Origin: Gloeopeniophorella convolvens
Lineage: Eukaryota; Basidiomycota; Agaricomycetes; Russulales
NCBI GenBank assembly: GCA_022496205.1
Contig: WTXD01000001.1
Location: forward strand, 930,001 to 994,000
Length of the DNA: 64,000 bases
Direction: 5' to 3'
Shown: positions 21,935-32,785 of the stretch, piece by piece
Layout of the letters: each line of letters begins with the position of its first letter
How positions within the stretch are numbered: the stretch's first letter is position 1
Notes under the pieces: model-generated
What the model saw: only the letters and a program-made list of their open reading frames with translations
Told to the model about the DNA's origin: nothing
The model's database searches: none
Translations under genes and position numbers: made by a program

Positions 21935-23668
21935 ATGGCAGGCAGGCTCGATTCCTGAGAGTTTGTTGCAAAGCCTCAACCTGTCCACGACCCCCACCAC
22001 ATTGACTGTGCTGCTCTGCTAATCGCCCCCACCCGACGCGTCCTCCGCCCCGTCCTCCTGGAGGAAGAATGTCTGCAGGTCGTGCGTAGCGGATGGTACT
22101 TGTACCGCGATATTCTCTCAGCGCGTTTCTTTGCAGAAGACAACGGGACGCACGCTCTCGGGTACCTGGTCCCGGCATTCGTAGTGCTGCTGGCTCTCGG
22201 CGGCCAGATTGGCCTGCCCATCCTCGTCCTAACGTTCTTGCGGTCGAGGAGGCTGAGCCGGCAGTCGACGTTCGTCAACTTTTGCATCACCATGATATTA
22301 TACTCTCTCGTCTTTTGCATATTGTGAGTGCGTTGCTATATTCTCTCTTGCTCTCTGAATTGAGATTGGGTTGTCAGAATATACACCGGGCAGTATCGAC
22401 ATGCACAACCGGACCACGCGCTGTGCGTAGCTCAATCGTCGATGATCATGGGTGCTCTCCCTATGTGAGTCCGCGATGGAGGATATCCTACCTCTTGCAA
22501 TTGAAACTCACGACCTTACAGGGTGGGCGTGGCTGCCCTGATAGTCGTCCTGCACGTATGTTTGCGCACCCTGACAGGGGTGTTGAAGGCGCTCACGGCA
22601 GGAACAGATCTGGGCGACCTTCCAGGGACCCGGTTCTGCTATTTTCAACGCGCTCGAGAAGTCCTGGGTATTGACGACAGTCCGTGTTTGTCGCAGCCTG
22701 GACCATGGTCCCCACTAACATGTGCTCTAGCTTATCGTGTGGCCATACGCAACCTTCCTGGGGTTTATGTAGGGTCTATGCTGGTGCGAAGCCGCCGGCG
22801 AAGTTAACGAGATGCCTTGTCTGACGAGTCTTGCCTCGGCAGGTCGCAAAATACACTACCGACGTCGTCTGGGACCATAACGGTCTATATTGCTTCTTCA
22901 GATTGAAGGTTATGTACGGCCCATTTCGAATAGCCTGGAGTTCATCCTTTGACATGCGAATCGTTGCCTTGCAGAACATCTTTCTTGACACCTATTATCT
23001 GTCTCGTTCTCATGGCATTGGTTGCTATTCTCGAGGGTGAGTCGAATTGTATCATCGCCGCGCCACCTCCGATCTCATGAGGAATGTCCTGGAAGTTGTT
23101 ATTTTGGTTCAGTGGTACCGACGCTGGGTGCTCCTGAAACGGGCTTTTCCGTTGGCAGACAAGAGGTCGCACACGATTATCTGCTTGCGTGCAAGCCTGT
23201 TCAATGTGTACACGTGGCTTGCCCTTGCGTACGTCGCACGGAGGGCTCGTCAAAGTCGAGTCGCGCAGCTGATGGTCTCCCAGCACTTCGGCGTCGTTCT
23301 TCAAAAAGGTGCCTCCCGCCGTCTCCTATCTGGTCGAGGCAGGGCGTCAGTGACACGATTTCGTTTACTATGTGCACCTACTAACTCCACATGTCAGTCC
23401 CCTTGGCCACGTTTCTCGTCTTCGGCACACAGAGGGTGAGCTGTTGTGACATTGCTCAGGTTCCAAGTCACTTAGCTGAATCGCCGAACAGGATATTCTC
23501 ATAGCCTGGGGAATTAGAAGAGGACCACCTATAGACAACCCCACGATAACAGCCGCTCTGCCGACAGTCTCAACTCCCATATCATTCGCAAGCTCTGTCA
23601 GCAGCATGCTGACCTACAGGAGCCATAGTGTCACCACGAGGCACCGAGAGATCACCCGCACGTCCTGA
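21935..23668 (+). CDS. Orphan multi-pass (seven-helix-like) membrane protein
   Basis: Not a family I can name. After a short N-terminus and the glycosylation-like EDNGTHALG, exon 22082-22323 encodes two strongly hydrophobic helices (LVPAFVVLLALGGQIGLPIL and FVNFCITMILYSLVFCIL). Splicing adds YTGQYRHAQPDHALCVAQSS, MIMGALPMVGVAALIVVLH, LIVWPYATFLGFM, then VAKYTTDVVWDHNGLYCFFR, further helices and FPLATFLVFGTQRDILIAWG, with a Ser/Thr-rich tail ending at 23668. The one-exon-per-helix layout resembles serpentine receptors found as orphans in basidiomycetes, but it lacks recognisable pheromone-receptor (Ste3) motifs. The start is uncertain: the first exon (21935-22080) shows a probable frame error or missed intron. 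Confidence 0.5.
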
Positions 23669-23888
23669 ACGACACCCTGCTGCGGCAGGATGGAGCGGCC
23701 CGCTCACTGGAGCGTCGACGTGGCCAAGACTTCGGTCAAAAGCACGACTTTGCCTCATGCAGAACGCTGGCACATTCACACAAGTGACGCTTCTCGTCGA
23801 GATAGATACACGCTCGGCACGCGAGTCTCCCAAAGCCGTCTGTATTAATATGGGGCCCAAAGTATGATCTGTCTGAGGGTAGGAGAGC

Positions 23889-24332
23889 CTATGCGCCTCC
23901 ACTGGAAAACGGGGGTGAGGATATGTGGGAGACAGGGGGTTAGGCACACGCACACAAGGATGTTGTTGCTGCCAGTCGTAAATTAAGGATCAGCTGAGCT
24001 GAACGATAGACGTATTGAAGATACTCACATAGGGATGTGAATGAGCTTGACGAAATATCCAATGAATCCCATGACAGCGAAGCCGATCGCAACAGCCTTG
24101 GAGATCTGAATGAACTCTGTACGACAGAAGTACAGGGTCAGAGTCGACCAAATTGAAGGAATGCGGGGTTCAAGGACCTTTCTGGTTGGGTTTTGTGCAC
24201 CGAATGAGGAACTGCAGCAGCATGAGCGGGATGCCGTGAGTCAAGCAGGGGCCAAGTAGCACGACAGACCTGGTTGCCCTCGCGGACGAACTCCTGGGGG
24301 ATCTCGAGGAATTCCTGAATTTTCTCAGACAT
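23889..24332 (-). CDS. SSS1: SEC61 gamma subunit of the ER translocon
   Basis: A 70-residue single-span protein that clamps the Sec61 channel in the ER membrane. Five exons splice cleanly: 24332-24270, 24211-24178, 24116-24029, 23968-23954 and 23901-23889. The product reads [60 protein letters not shown] and ends INNILVGGA; the helix [19 protein letters not shown] is the membrane anchor. Length agrees with the 68 residues of animal SEC61 gamma. The last two exons are only 15 and 13 bases. Divergent from the PPR gene across 203 bases. SEC61 is part of the known MAT-A-linked gene set of mushrooms. Confidence 0.93.
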
Positions 24333-24535
24333 AGTGGGAGGTAGGAAGGAACGACGGTGTGGTGGGGGGAGACGAGGTCTGACGAGGTGGCAAGCAAGAG
24401 AGCAGCTGTTGACGTGGTTTCCAGAAACACGTCGCAGACCCTGGCCAAACTTTCTCACGCTCTCCTTGCGGTGTCTCTTTCGAGCAGTTTCGACATTGAG
24501 AGCCAGCGTCGAGCGTGCGCCGTGCGGCCCCATGA
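24333..24535. promoter_or_regulatory. Short divergent promoter of SEC61 gamma and the PPR gene
   Basis: Only 203 bases separate the two start codons, so both promoters share this stretch. No TATA box is visible. Confidence 0.45.
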
Positions 24536-26797
24536 ATGTTCTCATCTAGAACAATTCTGCGGTACAACTCCCTCTCAAGCTTACCGTCTCTCTGCAGAAC
24601 ACGCCCACCTCTTGCATGGCGCGCTTTGCTTTCCACCACGGCCACGGCCTCGCCCACTACCCTGCAAGACCTCGCGACGCGGTTCCGCGAGCGCATCTGG
24701 CATTGCAGCGCACTGTCGCTCGCTCCCACCTATGATATACATTTCACCTACAGGTCACTCCGCAGAGCTCTGCGCGCGCCTGACTCTCCCACTCCCCCGA
24801 CGATACCCGCAGCTTGCTCACGCGGTCCGACCTATACAACGCGCTTGACGTCCTCGCTACCTCAGCAAAGGGAGATGACTTTCTGCTCATCAAAGATTTG
24901 CTGGAGGACATGCCGACATACTTCGGTCAAGCAGTCACCATAGACACCCATCGCATGGTTATTCGCGCTCTGGTGGACAGCGACAACACGCGCGCCCTCC
25001 TCAGGTGGCTCACCACTATGCGGACGGAATCCGGGGGCGTCCAACCCACCTTAGAATTCTGGCACATGTTCATGGACCACTGTTTGCTGCACAGTGACAT
25101 CCGTACCATGTCTCAAGGAATACGCACCATGCAATCTCAAGGCCTTCCCGCCAATAATGCAACCTACAAGTTCCTCGCTCGCAAAATGTTCATGGCTTCT
25201 TCCCACCACTTCCTCTGGGCCATTCGAATTATCAACCGCATTTCCCGCACAAAGCTCCCGTTCGATGACGCCCTTCTTGCATCATGCTGGAAGGCTTTAA
25301 TGGCCTTGGCTCCCTTCCCAAGCCGCTCGCGTCGAAGCAGTCTACCGTCGCGGTATCTCGACGACCAGCAAGTCTCTCGCGTGCAAAGTGGTCTTGATTT
25401 TAATGCACGACTGGCACAAGCGTACCTGAGGGATGGTCAAGTAGTAGCAGTGGATCTATATCGCTCATTCCGCGAGCGGGGATTCCAACCGTCGCAGGCA
25501 CTTTGATCGCGTTGCTCGATGACACACGCAAAGCCGAGGATATTGCATTTTGGGAACGAACACTTGGAATCAAGGCAGGGTCCCGCGTCTGGTCAAAGGT
25601 TATTCGGAATGTGTCGTTGTCACATTCTCCTACTGTGGCCTTGGAGATCTACCGCGCCGCGAAAGCCGGAGAAGTGCCCACGGATCTGAACCTCGCAGAA
25701 CCAGTGATACGCTCCATCTGCTCTTCTTCTTGCGGTCCCCTACGGATACAGCACTCGATATGGCCGTCGGGATATACAAAGAGATCGAGGAAGAACCAGC
25801 ATCCGAACCCAAGTTCCCGAACATGGGACAGCGCGTGTTACTCTTCCAGACCCTGCTTCGCGCTCTTTCCGCCTCCGCGAACAAGACGAAGTACATGCCC
25901 ATCGCAATCGACCTTTTGGAAGATATGAAGCAACGCGGACTCTCGGACAGCTCGCATATCACTTCTCTCGTGATCCTCCTCATGCGTGCGGCGGCCGACT
26001 TCTCAGAGGCCTTCAACGCGTACAAGACAGTTCGGGAGCGCACGCAGGTGGCATTCGAAGCGAAAGGCTACGCGGCCATCCTCCACACATTCACCACCCT
26101 CAGATTCGGCAACCGCACCATCCCGCCCTGGGAGGCCTACTTTCAAATCATAACGGACATGCAAGAAGACGGCGCGCCGATCCTCCCGCACATCTACACG
26201 AGCATGTTCCGACAGATGGCGCGCCTCGCCGCGCGCGCACGGCGCTCCGACCCCGACCACCTCGCGACGCTGCAGAAGATCGTGGCCACGGCGCGCAAGT
26301 TGCAGCACCAGCTGAGCATCAGCCCCGCCGTGACGCTCGACGTGCCGTTCTGGAACCAGCTGATGGACACGTACCAGCGCGCGGGCGCGTTCGACGACGC
26401 GTGGCGCATCTGGGACAAGCTCTTCCACGAGGGCCGCGCGGACGCCGCGAGCGTCAGCATCGTCTTTGACGCGTGCGGCCGCGCCGGCGCAGGGCGCACC
26501 GCCGTGCAGATCTTCGCTGCGCTGCGCGCGGCCGGGTTCCGGTTCAACCTGCGCAACTGGCACGCGTGGCTCGAGTGCCTGTGCCGCCTCGGCCAGCTCG
26601 ACGAGGCTGCGCGCTACTTCTGCATCGAGATGGGCAGCGGGCCGCACGGCGTGGCGCCGGACGAGGAGGGCGCGCGGATCTTGCTCAAGTTTGCGAACCA
26701 CCGCGGCGTCGGGGACGAAGTGCGCATGCGGATCCAGCGGTTCTTACCCGCGCTCTGGAAGAAGCTCCCGCCGGACATCGTGCAGGGCACCTTCTAG
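24536..26797 (+). CDS. Mitochondrial pentatricopeptide-repeat (PPR)-like protein
   Basis: An Arg/Ser-rich, acid-poor N-terminus (MFSSRTILRYNSLSSLPSLC) suggests mitochondrial targeting. The rest is helical-pair repeats of about 35 residues, for example FWHMFMDHCLLHSDIRTM, FWNQLMDTYQRAGAFDDAWR followed by IWDKLFHEGRADAASVSIVF, and NWHAWLECLCRLGQLDEAAR. Such proteins bind organellar RNA in processing or translation. The C-terminal third (from about 26220) is unusually GC-rich, giving long antisense frames that are not genes. The coding frame shifts near 24800, 25505 and 25735; at each point one missing base beside a C, T or mixed run explains it. There seem to be no introns. Convergent with COG1, 83 bases apart. 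Function beyond RNA binding is not deducible. Confidence 0.7.
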
Positions 26798-26880
26798 CGC
26801 GTTGGCGTGTGATGCCTTCGGTCCATCTCCCTCCCAGGCCACAGTTGAAGAGAGTTTAAAATGCGTGTGAGTGGTAAATA

Positions 26881-29800
26881 CTATCTGATCGTATTGCCTA
26901 CTAAGAGCGACCCAAAGCGAGGCCCTGGCTTCACTAGGTCCATGATGGGCTGCACTGTCTGCTCGACAGCTGGCACACCAAACAGCAACAAACTCTCGGT
27001 CCGTGCGTCCTTGGTCGAGGATTTGCTTGGAGACGTCGGTAGTCGCGGGGGTGCAGGCGGAAGGAGCGGTGCTAGGAGGATTTGGTTGCGCAATATGTGC
27101 TGTTCTAGCGAGGTGTCGTCAGAAGAGGGATGTGCTGAGCCATCAGCAGAGGGCTGTGGACAAAAGTGTTAATAGACAATGATCCTGTAGAATCTCAGAG
27201 CGCTACTTGCCTGTAGTCGCCCTATTAATTTGTCCAGCTCTGACAGCCCGTCCCACTCCGCGTGCCACAAGGACAATAGTCTCCTGAGAAACTTCAAATC
27301 CCAAAGTTGCGTCTCGGAGCCAATTGGCACCTTCCCAGATTCCTCGCAGCCCAGTGCACTGACAAGCGATGCGACAAACTGTCTCAGGGTTGCTTCGGCG
27401 ATGCTAGGTTGGTGAGGCCCAGATATATGTGGCGGTGCGTCGACGGAATAGACGGACTCTGCCAACGACGACAATGCTTGCACAAGTGGCCATGAAGGAT
27501 GGGGAGCTACTAGGAAAGGTAAGTAAGCCAATGAGAAGCGAGCGGAAAACAGCTCACAGTCGCTGTGGCTTCGACTGCGTTGGGTAGATCTCTGGTACTC
27601 AGCCAAAACGTTGATTACCACGAAGCCTCTCCATCGGTCCACAGATTGGTCTCGCAGAGTCGAGACGCTTTCGTGGAAGTCTGCACAGCGGGTAAGCGCG
27701 CGGAATTCTCTGCATAGGCTGAGGCGTACCAGTATCCGCGACCGTACCACACCGAAGATCGGCGGCGAACGGAGACGCGAGGAGCTCTTCAGCTAGTCGA
27801 CACAGGAACGCAAGCAAACGGACGTCGGTATCTGCACGGGGAAGGTCAGCTCGGGCGACGTACACGAAGATCGAGAAAAGTACCCGTTCCGGAGCTTAAT
27901 GCAGTAACATTCGAGGAGACGGCTTCGAGGATAGATTTGCAGCAGGTCCCGGAGAGCGGTGCGTACGCTCTGCGCAGCTTCTCCGTCAACTTTCTGCGGG
28001 GTGCATGTCAGCCTTCGAGTAGAACCCTTGAGATGACACTTGCCCATCCGAATCTTCTTGAAGAGCCTTTGCGTGATGTTCAAGGGTGGAGATCATCTTG
28101 TGTAGCAAAGGTGTCCGTCCCGTGACCTGGCGCTGAAGTGCTGCCTCATACTTGCGGAAGGCCGAGACCAGTGGTGATCCAACACCGACGTCGAAAGATG
28201 GAGGCGGAGGCGGGGGTTGGAAGAGGAACTTTGCGGGGGTGCAATCTGTCAAGGACTTAGATCAGAAACCCCGACCGGCAAAAGCCCATTGTATACGTAC
28301 CCAGGAGGGCCTCGCCAGTGCCGTCTCGTAACTGAGACAACGTGTCTTGAAGTTCGTCCCGGAAGGTATCTTGTAAATTAGCCAGCGCGGTTCGTAGGAT
28401 CTCCAGGGCTTGGCTATGCGCAACACCATCGACGGCCTCCACGAGCACGCTCCTCTCGTTATCCTCCAGTCTCTTGCCCGCTAGCCATTCGTCGAACCAT
28501 AAGCGCACAGTCCGGACCTCCCTCAAGGTGCGCAGCTCCGAGAACCATCCTTCTGCTACAGTGCGTAATTCTGCCACCGCTTTGCCAAACCACTCGTTGA
28601 GCCGCTCGGCGAGTTGCGTAGAGACATGGATGAGGCTGCCGATGCGAGATCTATGTAGGGCCTATACGACCGGATGGTGTTGGGGAGAAGGAGCAAGTGC
28701 GAGGCCGAGGGTAAAGTGGAGAGAAGGTGCTGTGTTGACATTTGGAGCTCAGGCGGTAGTGAAATTTCTGGAGCAGGGGCATCAGACTGAACGAATGAGA
28801 GAACCCGGGACATGAGGGAGGGGGCTTCGGGACTTTGGTCGCGGAACACGTCGCGTGCTATGCTCACAGTCAGGGCTATCGCTTCGAGGACGTTCTCGAG
28901 CTCTTCCCTGACTTGACGAACGACAACCTTCTTGGGTTTCGGGAGAGCGCTGCCGTTCGGTGCTTGTGGGGCATGTCCGTTTGGCGCAGACTTGGTGTTC
29001 CGGGATAGAGTTGCTTGCAGGCTCCTCGTCCGTTGTGCGAGAAACACAGTTAGTGTGTCTATCAACGGCCGAGATTCAAGAAGGTGCAGCGTCAGGAGAA
29101 CCGAGCATACATCCTAACCGCGAGAGTCAGTCTCAGAGACTCATTTGACTATAGTTCAGACAGACCTCCAGAGATGCATTCGAGTCACGCAGCGACAGAG
29201 TCGCCTTGTATGTGATCTGCGCCCGAAATTGCGCGACGGTGTCCCACTGCCGCTGGACGAGAGGGAATTGTTCCTGCAGCGCGCCGTGAGCAAGGGTGGC
29301 TCTCGGATGTGGGACTACACACCGCGACGTCAATCCCGTGGGACCTCCAATCGTCCTCATCTTCCGCGTCGTCTCGCACCAATGTTCGGTGGATGACACG
29401 CGCGAGGAGGAATAGCCACCCAGCATAGAGGTACCTTTTCTTCTCTAGCAGACGCCATATGTGTTCCGGGGTATCAAGCAATAGCTTCATATGGGCCGCC
29501 AGAGACTGCAGCACACGCAGTTGCGCGTCTTGGCCAGTGAACCCCTCAGCATATCTAATTGTGACTGGAAGCACAACAACTCACCGTCCTTTTCAGAAAC
29601 CTTAGTCCGGCGCACGGACTGGGGCTTCTCAGCCGGAATGGAGGTCCTGACATCCTCCAGCGCAGCCAAGACATCCTGCGAAGACTGCGAGATGGAGATT
29701 ATGGACGAGGAGGCCTGCAGAAGGTCGCGATACCGTTCCCTGTGCTTTCATATTCGAGTTCTGGGGAGTAGCACAGTGCAGCGCAGGGCTACGCACCCAA

Positions 29801-30027
29801 CCATGAGCCGCAGCTCCTCCTGCTTAGCATCCGCATCCGATCTGCCGCGGAGCGCTCAGTGTCAACGCAAAGATCGAGGGTGACAAGGGCACGGCGCACC
29901 GCAGACGTTGGTGGACCTGCTTCACTTCGGATATGGTCAGCCTCGTAAAGAGGTCGTCTGGGTCCTCGGCCCCGGGCCCTTGTGAGTGTTGAGTGATGCG
30001 GAGAGTGAGGCGTGTCGTGGCGGCCAT
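26881..30027 (-). CDS. COG1: Conserved oligomeric Golgi complex subunit 1
   Basis: COG1 is a lobe-A subunit of the COG tether that returns Golgi enzymes in retrograde vesicles. The spliced N-terminus reads PDDLFTRLTISEVKQVHQRL, then KQEELRLMVGERYRDLLQAS followed by SSIISISQ, the signature helix of COG1 and the wider Vps51 family. Further blocks are HIWRLLEKKRYLYAGWLFLL, ARVIHRTL, VREELENVLEAIALTVSIAR, and a C-terminus ending PIMDLVKPGPRFGSLLVGNT before the stop at 26881. The last exon (about 27161-26881) follows an intron whose donor appears to be GC (CAG|GCAAGT) at about 27208. The start at 30027 precedes MAATTRLTLRI. About ten short introns. Some exon joins in 27600-28260 are uncertain. The next gene upstream, TMEM115, is functionally related. 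Confidence 0.82.
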
Positions 30028-30411
30028 GGGAAGTGGGCGACCGGAAGCCTTGGAGGGGTGACAGTTGCGGGGTCACTTTGGAGAGCTGCTGCAGCCCCGA
30101 GGACGACGGGAGGGAGGAAGGGATGGGTCGATGGTCGTCGCGCCATGCGGACGTGTTGGACGCGGCAGCAAACCAAGACGCGACCGGGTCACTCGAGTTC
30201 ACGTTGAGTGATGCGTCGGGCACTCGCAGTCCCTCAATCGAACGTACAGCCGCGACGTTGCACGGAAGCGGACTAAACACACCGAACCGCTCATCGAACC
30301 CGTTCCAGATCACCACAATGGACTGATAATAACATCAGTTCGTCAAGTATATATGTTATTATGGTCTGGCATGGACATGCACAAGTGCGTATGTATGTAG
30401 ATAAACATCAC
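30028..30411. other. Spacer between COG1 and TMEM115
   Basis: COG1 promoter and TMEM115 3' end. A minus-strand frame runs to 30316 out of phase with COG1, Ser/Pro-rich and without motif; it could be a 5' leader. Nothing else seen. Confidence 0.4.
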
Positions 30412-31720
30412 TCAAGGATAGCAGATTTCCCAAAGGCATGAAGACATCGACTCGTCACCGGCTCGCTTTGCTGCTCGCGCCCAGATCACCCTCCTCATTT
30501 TCCTCGGGAGCCTTGGCTGCCTCGGCGCCGGGGCAGCGGCTGCGTGCGAGCGAGCTGCCTGTGCGTTGGACGCATTTCCGGGCTTCGCGAGTCTCTGGTC
30601 GAGCGCCTTCAATGCCATAGCCCTGGAGAAGCGGTTAATGACCAAACTCCAAGTAGGGGAACGGAAAGCGCACCTCCTCCGCTCAGCTTCAGCGCGTGCG
30701 CTGCCTGGCTGAGAATGATTGGCCTCTATATCGGCTCCAGCACCCGGAATCAGGTGGAATCGCGAGGCATAGATGTACACGGTGTTTCCCAAGAACGTGA
30801 TCGGGGTACTGTAGCCGGTTTACTATCTTGGATGTGGGCTTATTAGGGTAGACAACTCACTGCATAAAAGGTGGGAACGAGTTGACCAGGGCAAACGTCT
30901 CACTGCGGTCACCATATGTGGTCCGCCACTCAGAGAGTCACTGGAGTTCTTTTTGTAGAAGCGGAGCCAGACCCATGAGACAAGCCAGCCGAACTGGATG
31001 ACGATGAACGGGCACTGGAACCAAGAATACACAATACTGTTGAGAGAGTGACATATGCCATTGGGAGCGTCTGAACCGCGATCAGTGGGGAGCTTAGGCG
31101 GGTGGTGATCCCAGTAAATACCTTGACCCGGCCCTAATGACACCGAAGAGCTGAACCTGGTGCTCGGGATGAGCTGATTGAAGGCGACGAGAAGTCCAAC
31201 TTGGAGCGCCATCTGGCCATGGTATTCCATGCCATACCTGCGCTGGAATCAGACCGGCTCCATCGAATACTGCGACCACTCACAAGAACAGGTCTGCGTT
31301 TCTAAAGAGAACATACTCGATCCAGTTCACCACGAACGCGATTATATTTGATACTGTGACGGTGGCCACGATGAATTTGATAGTCTCCGCGCCACCCCAT
31401 AACCGCTCTAGATAACGCAGCGAGGCGGGACCGCGATGAGGGTGAATGCAAGCTAGGATGACGCGTTACTCGGGAAATTTGACCGCGGGCGCTGTGCTGA
31501 CGTACCTCAATACACTCGTCTCGACAAAGACAGAGGTGAAGAATGTCCACGGATAGAAAAGACTTGAGCCAGGTACGAGCGTCAGGTAGGGTACGGGGTA
31601 TCTAGTCTCGCTCTGCCATTGGAGGTAGAAGTAAAAGAGGGAAAACAAGAGGTTGTTGCGGTGAAAGCGCGCGTTACTGGTGGGATAGACGCGAGAGTGG
31701 ACGGGAGTGAACACGGCCAT
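30412..31720 (-). CDS. TMEM115-like Golgi membrane protein (DUF1751, rhomboid-like fold)
   Basis: Multi-pass Golgi protein implicated in retrograde transport; in animals TMEM115 contacts the COG complex. Visible blocks: PYLTLVPGSSLFYPWTFFTS near the N-terminus, YHGQMALQVGLLVAFNQLIP, a stretch around PEHQVQLFGVIR, then GWLVSWVWLRFYKK, and in the next exon GDRSETFALVNSFPPFMQ (split across frames by an intron), the conserved TMEM115 signature. The cytosolic tail after GNTVYIYASRFHLIPGAG is charged and Ala-rich (KALDQRLAKPG). The ATG at 31720 is the first in frame. About six introns. Upstream of COG1 on the same strand with 384 bases between. The role is inferred from family. Confidence 0.8.
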
Positions 31721-31909
31721 ATTGTGTGGTCCCCTGCGGAGGAGGGGGGTGAATGTGAGGAGGCGACGGGGTTACGAGGAGGACTGGCAACTTCTGACTG
31801 GCAAGTGTGCCCTTCTCGCCTTTGCCGTGGGCGAGTCGACGCTTCTCACCACGTGCCGCGGCTCTTGTCCCGGCCGCGTCCGGCGCCGTCTCCTTCGTCT
31901 CTTACGGCC
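31721..31909. promoter_or_regulatory. Divergent promoter, TMEM115 and FAM32A-like gene
   Basis: 189 bases between two start codons on opposite strands; both promoters must lie here. No TATA box seen. Confidence 0.4.
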
Positions 31910-32428
31910 ATGTCTGAATACGACGTCCGCCCGGGCGGCTCCCTTAAGCTCAAGGGCGTCGCAGAGGGCGGTATCAAGAAGAAGTATGTTCTCTTATTGT
32001 CACTTCTCCTACCGTGTCCTTGACCGTCATCCAGGAAGAAGCCAAAGGCGACAAGGCCGCGAAAGGTGCCGTTCAGGACCAAGAGCCCGTCCAGGCCTCC
32101 CCTTCGGGAGCGCAGAAACTCTCCGGCCATTGCTGGCAGCAGTGATGATCGAAAGACGGCCGCAGAGAAACGATTCCAGGAGGTTCAGAGGAAGCGGGTA
32201 CGTTCGTCTCTCTTACGTCTAGCTGCACGCTGGATTCATATCTGCCACGTAGCTTGCTGACAGGGTGAAGAAGCTGGCTGGGAAGACCCACAAGGATCGC
32301 GTTCACGAGTTCAACTCCAAGCTCGAATCACTCAGCGAGCACCACGACATTCCCAAGGTGAGCGCAATTCGCGTGTCAGTGTGGCTCTCTCTAATCGGGC
32401 CTTCATTTGCCAGGTTGGTCCTGGCTAA
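31910..32428 (+). CDS. FAM32A-like small nuclear protein
   Basis: A short Lys-rich protein. The start MSEYDVRPGGSLKLKGVAEG matches the conserved FAM32A N-terminus, and the end RKTAAEKRFQEVQRKRLADR, KKLAGKTHKDRVHEFNSKLE, SLSEHHDIPKVGPG is the near-invariant FAM32A C-terminus. In humans FAM32A (FAMA) binds the catalytic spliceosome near the active site. Introns: after GGIKK (near 31983), after QRKR (near 32197, next exon opens CTTGCTGACAGG) and before the last codons GTTGGTCCTGGCTAA. The middle segment 32034-32135 reads plausibly in two frames, so one sequence error may lie there. The function is inherited from the family. Confidence 0.8.
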
Positions 32429-32785
32429 GACCGGTGTGGAGACACGGGTGGAGTCACCCGCGGTGCTACCATATGGGCCTGCCCTTGTTACTGCACACAT
32501 CCTTTTTTTTGTTGGTTACAATGTATGCTCGATTGTTGTCACATACAACAATGGCTATGGTGGCCCAGCGTGCACTTCATGTGTCCAGTTAATTCTAAAC
32601 GCGCGGACTGCGTGTGCCCTCGGCCTGCAATTGACTTACCGCGTGCCTGGGGTGTCAGTTATTGTAACGTGTTTGTGCACGACTTGAAATAGTAGATGAC
32701 AAGATGTAAAGTCGGCGCGTAAAACCGCGTCTGCTTCTCGCGCCAACCTTCACCACGGACACTCTCCTCAACACCGATCATCATC
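32429..32785. other. Intergenic, 0.36 kb
   Basis: Between two plus-strand genes. No motif or repeat recognised. Confidence 0.35.

Noticed and set aside
26003..26701. 232-residue minus-strand open frame
   Set aside because: Antisense to the GC-rich 3' third of the PPR gene, with Ala/Arg/Val-rich composition and no motif.
29789..30316. 175-residue minus-strand frame before COG1
   Set aside because: Overlaps the COG1 start in another phase, is Ser/Pro/His-rich and lacks COG1 features; the 30027 ATG frame carries the family motif.
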